The position numbers and the translations under genes were made by a program. This document shows, piece after piece, positions 20,702 to 22,329 of a stretch of 22,329 nt of DNA. The DNA is from a virus, in IMG/VR virus record IMGVR_UViG_3300016457_001468, positions 1-22,329 of that record. One strand, written 5' to 3'. Within the stretch, counting starts at the first letter, position 1, and every line of letters begins with the position of its first letter. The notes under the pieces were generated by a model. The model had not been told where the DNA came from. It was given only the letters and a program-made list of their open reading frames with translations, and did no database searches.

Positions 20702-20962
20702 GCGTGCGGACGGGACAACAGCCGGAGCCGCACGAGGGCGGAATGGCGGGTCAGAGTCAGCCGTCCGCATAGCGGATGGCTGGACCGGAACGGCGAAAGG
20801 CAAAAAAATGCACAAGCCGTGAGGCTTGCAATTATTTTGACTTTCGTATGACCCGCCATTCCGCAACCTGAGACAGGCGAAGGTTTTAAATTGCGCGAGC
20901 CGCGAGGCTCGTAAATATTAAAACCTTCGTCGGGCGGCTCCGGCTCTACCGTCCGCACGCAT
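20702..20962 (+). other. Nested multibranch fold with two GNRA-capped arms
   Basis: Helix 1: 20702-20713 with 20951-20962 (12 bp). Helix 2: 20720-20731 with 20934-20945 (12 bp). Inside it, helix 3: 20738-20753 with 20849-20864 (16 bp, perfect) closes a three-way junction holding a 10-bp hairpin (20759-20781, one G-T pair) and a long stem capped by CAAGCC-GTGA-GGCTTG (20813-20828). A second arm, 20878-20888 with 20919-20929 (11 bp), is capped by CGAGCC-GCGA-GGCTCG (20896-20911). The capping stems differ by one A-T to G-C pair and both loops are GNRA. Confidence 0.72.
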
Positions 20963-21179
20963 GACGAGTGGGTAGACATTGGGGCGGGCGGGTGAATGTC
21001 GAGGGGCTGGCTCGGCAGCCCCTCTTGCGTGCGGCAGTAACACGAGTTGTGAGGTTCAACACGAATTATGCGGTTTGAACGAAGTAGCGGAAACTGTGTG
21101 GCGCACTGGCGTGGAGGTAACGGGAAATGTGTGTTCCAGCCGCGGAGGGCATGAACGACGCAACGGAAACGAAGTGGAA

Positions 21180-21348
21180 GGGTTTAAGGCGTTTGAACCC
21201 GCAAGGGCTTGGTTTCGCTCGGAGAGCGAAACTTCAAACGCTTTAAACCCGGAAAGAACGGAAGAGAGAAGACAACGGGAGGTTTAAGGCATTTGAATCC
21301 GGAGGACTGGGTTTTGCTCGGAGAGCAAAACTTCAAATGCTTTAAACC
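21180..21348 (+). repeat. Tandem pair of covarying long hairpins
   Basis: Copy 1: 21180-21197 pairs with 21233-21250 (18 bp) and encloses GTTTCGCTC-GGA-GAGCGAAAC (21212-21232). Copy 2: 21281-21297 pairs with 21332-21348 (17 bp) and encloses GTTTTGCTC-GGA-GAGCAAAAC (21311-21331). Between copies a G-C pair became A-T in the outer stem and a C-G pair became T-A in the inner stem, both arms changing together. The same single G-T pair is kept in both outer stems. Confidence 0.85.
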
Positions 21349-21510
21349 GACAAGGCGACTGGAGTGAATGCCCGGAGCGGCTGGAATATGCGTTTCCTGT
21401 TACCTACCGAGCAGGGCGCTATGCGGTTTCTGCTACGGCTTCAAACTGTGTGGTTCGTGTGAACTTTGCGGCTCGTGTTACGACGCCAGAAGCCGTGGAC
21501 CCTAAATGAC

Positions 21511-21552
21511 CGTGCTGCGAGCGAGCGAGCAGCACGTTTCTTTTCTTTTTGC
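21511..21552 (+). terminator. Hairpin followed by T tract (plus strand)
   Basis: CGTGCTGC (21511-21518) pairs with GCAGCACG (21529-21536) around a GAGCGAGCGA loop and is followed at once by TTTCTTTTCTTTTT. This is the shape of an intrinsic terminator and, for archaea, the T tract alone could terminate. It could end a plus-strand transcript starting near 20633. A second, T/A-rich hairpin (21556-21591) follows. Confidence 0.45.
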
Positions 21553-21695
21553 TAAGCTTTTTCTTTTCTTTCTCAAAGAAAAGGAAAAAGCGTATCTAAG
21601 CGCATCTCGACAGATGCGCGCATCACAGCCATCAGCCGGCGCTACGCGCCGGCGCAAAGAAGAAAAAGAAGAATTCGATGTAATGGAGGCGTTAA

Positions 21696-21800
21696 GCAGC
21701 CCGGACGCGGCAGAGAGGGTGCGGGAAGTTGCTGACACACGCTTCTGCCAGGAAAGCGTGTGGAAGACAACCGCACCCGAACGAGCCGCGGGAGGGCTGC
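21696..21800 (+). repeat. Nested stem module, copy 1
   Basis: GCAGCCC (21696-21702) pairs with GGGCTGC (21794-21800); a symmetric GGA/GGA internal loop follows; then CGCGGC (21706-21711) pairs with GCCGCG (21785-21790). Inside, GGGTGCGG (21717-21724) pairs with 21771-21778, capped by CACACGCTT/AAGCGTGTG (21736-21744/21754-21762) with a 9-nt loop. The outer 7-bp helix and GGA/GGA loop recur exactly at 22039-22161. Confidence 0.85.
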
Positions 21801-21989
21801 AATGGGTTACCATTACGCTTTGGAGTCCGTCAGAACCTTTCTCGGAAAGGTTCTTGACTGCACGATTTCCTTAGGGGTTTATAACTTTGCGGAACGCCGC
21901 AAATCGAAAGGCGTGGGCGGATTGACTTCGCTTGCGAAGTCAGGGGGGTGGTGGTGGAGGAAAAAGAAAAAGAAGAAGGAGGTGAAACA

Positions 21990-22061
21990 ATGAGTGAACC
22001 CGAACGAGATGATGGGTATGGATTGGTGTTGGCATGGAGCAGCCCGGACGCAACTATTTAG
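21990..22061 (+). CDS. Possible 23-codon leader peptide (plus strand)
   Basis: A perfect GGAGGTGA (21978-21985) lies 4 nt before ATG at 21990. The frame encodes 23 residues (MSEPERDDGYGLVLAWSSPD, then ATI) and stops at TAG inside the loop side of the second nested stem module. It is the only plus-strand frame with the ribosome site used by nearly every gene here. Translation would run through the 5' arm of the module at 22039, so it could act as a leader peptide controlling folding. It may equally be chance in a purine-rich stretch. Confidence 0.3.
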   Translation: MSEPERDDGYGLVLAWSSPDATI

Positions 22062-22161
22062 GGCGCGAAGGACAATTGAGGCAGAGGCAGGAATTGCGTG
22101 CTCGCTCGCCACGCAATTCGTGGCGATGTCCTCGCGCCCACGCTCGTTGCGGGAGGGCTGC
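22039..22161 (+). repeat. Nested stem module, copy 2
   Basis: GCAGCCC (22039-22045) pairs with GGGCTGC (22155-22161), again with a GGA/GGA internal loop, then CGCAAC (22049-22054) pairs with GTTGCG (22146-22151). Relative to copy 1 two adjacent G-C pairs became A-T, both arms changing. Inside, 22061-22073 pairs with 22128-22139 (12 bp, one bulged A), capped by GAATTGCGTG/CACGCAATTC (22091-22100/22110-22119) with a 9-nt loop. The inner helices have the same plan as copy 1 but unrelated sequence. Confidence 0.85.
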
Positions 22162-22202
22162 TGATGGTAACAGTGATGTCGGCAGACCCTTTACATCATG
22201 TC

Positions 22203-22270
22203 GGGGGGCTGCTGGCTGGCTGGCTGGCTGGATAACCGGCAAGGACTGCAAGACAGCCAGCATGCCCCCC
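22203..22270 (+). repeat. Terminal hairpin with GGCT repeat
   Basis: GGGGGGC plus TGCTGGCT (22203-22217) pairs with AGCCAGCA, a bulged T, and GCCCCCC (22255-22270). The loop side starts with a run of GGCT tetranucleotides (about 22211-22231). The flanks, TGTCG before and TTGCATSGTGC-like after, match those of the hairpins at 20633 and 21000. Confidence 0.75.
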
Positions 22271-22329
22271 TTGCATCGTGCCGGCGGTCAAGCGTGCAGG
22301 CACGTCTTATACTGGCTATCAAAATTACG

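Larger units (their letters stand above)
20633..21552 (+). ncRNA. Candidate large structured RNA, part 1
   Basis: No protein gene is supported here on either strand, yet most of the sequence can fold. In order: an 11-bp stem (20633-20643/20684-20694) enclosing CTGCCG-GCAAA-CGGCAG; a multibranch module at 20702-20962; a 9-bp hairpin at 21000-21023; two homologous long hairpins at 21180-21250 and 21281-21348; an 8-bp stem ACGGCTTC/GAAGCCGT around 21436-21496; and a hairpin with T tract at 21511-21550. Related helices differ by compensatory changes, GNRA loops occur only in the plus reading, and G-T pairs work as wobbles only on that strand. This favours a transcribed RNA over DNA cruciforms. 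I do not recognise it as a known class. Confidence 0.5.
21596..22282 (+). ncRNA. Candidate large structured RNA, part 2
   Basis: A second run of stem-loops without a supported gene apart from a possible 23-codon frame. In order: GCGCATCT-CGAC-AGATGCGC (21600-21619); GCCGGCGC-TAC-GCGCCGGC (21635-21653); a nested module (21696-21800); GAACCTTT-CTCGG-AAAGGTTC (21833-21853); TTTGCGG-AACG-CCGCAAA (21886-21903); TGACTTCG-CTTG-CGAAGTCA (21923-21942); a second nested module (22039-22161); and a 15-bp stem with one bulge (22203-22217/22255-22270) containing a GGCT tetranucleotide repeat. It may belong to the same transcript as part 1 if the T tract at 21537 does not terminate. Confidence 0.45.

Noticed and set aside
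20979-21874. Plus-strand frames of about 100-120 codons in the right-hand region.
   Set aside because: They run through hairpins whose arms show compensatory rather than codon-position changes, and none has a ribosome site.
20600-22290. Group II intron or transposable element.
   Set aside because: I see no domain V-like hairpin, no reverse transcriptase or transposase frame, and no target-site duplication within the window.

Overview
The window looks like part of a head-tailed (caudovirus-like) virus genome, most likely of an archaeon. It carries a recognisable head module: large terminase, portal, prohead protease/scaffold and HK97-type major capsid protein. Archaeal hints are a TATA box about 25 nt before an SD-less start (leaderless style, 2885-2891) and a pyrimidine-rich tract after an operon (16510-16601). 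Ribosome binding sites are very uniform (GGAGGTGA), and starts and stops often overlap as ATGA. A virus of a methanogen or ANME-type archaeon is a reasonable guess, but the host is not shown by the sequence.

Every protein gene I can support is on the minus strand, so transcription order runs right to left. (1) 20430-16605: early-type operon of 15 very small genes (zinc-ribbon, membrane, KOW/SH3-like, coiled-coil and unknown proteins), with a 54-nt tRNA-like element lacking an anticodon arm and a duplicated 71-bp segment. (2) 16604-15709: about 900 bp without genes, holding iteron-like repeats and two interleaved perfect inverted repeats. (3) 15708-11527: second operon of small genes, including two paralogous pairs. 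(4) 11530-3992: radical SAM activase-like protein, terminase, zinc ribbon, portal, coiled-coil protein and a giant DNA ligase fusion, in an overlapping chain. (5) 3991-3066: a degenerate array of more than 20 GC-rich/A-tract units. (6) 3065-1: helix-turn-helix protein, protease/scaffold, major capsid protein, a probable virion protein and the start of a holin-like membrane protein that leaves the window.

The most unusual part is the right end, 20431-22329. It has no convincing protein gene but is packed with perfect or near-perfect stem-loops. Several occur as duplicated modules whose arms differ by compensatory changes (C-G to T-A, G-C to A-T), two are capped by GNRA tetraloops when read on the plus strand, and several helices contain G-T pairs that only work as wobbles on the plus strand. 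This suggests one or two large structured RNAs transcribed divergently from the protein genes. I do not recognise it as a known RNA class.

The second notable item is the 1,037-residue ligase. It joins a pol-beta-type nucleotidyltransferase motif, an ATP-dependent ligase core with OB domain, and a LigD-like 3'-phosphoesterase signature in one chain, so it could be a self-contained end-processing and joining enzyme. It splits the head module and abuts the repeat array.
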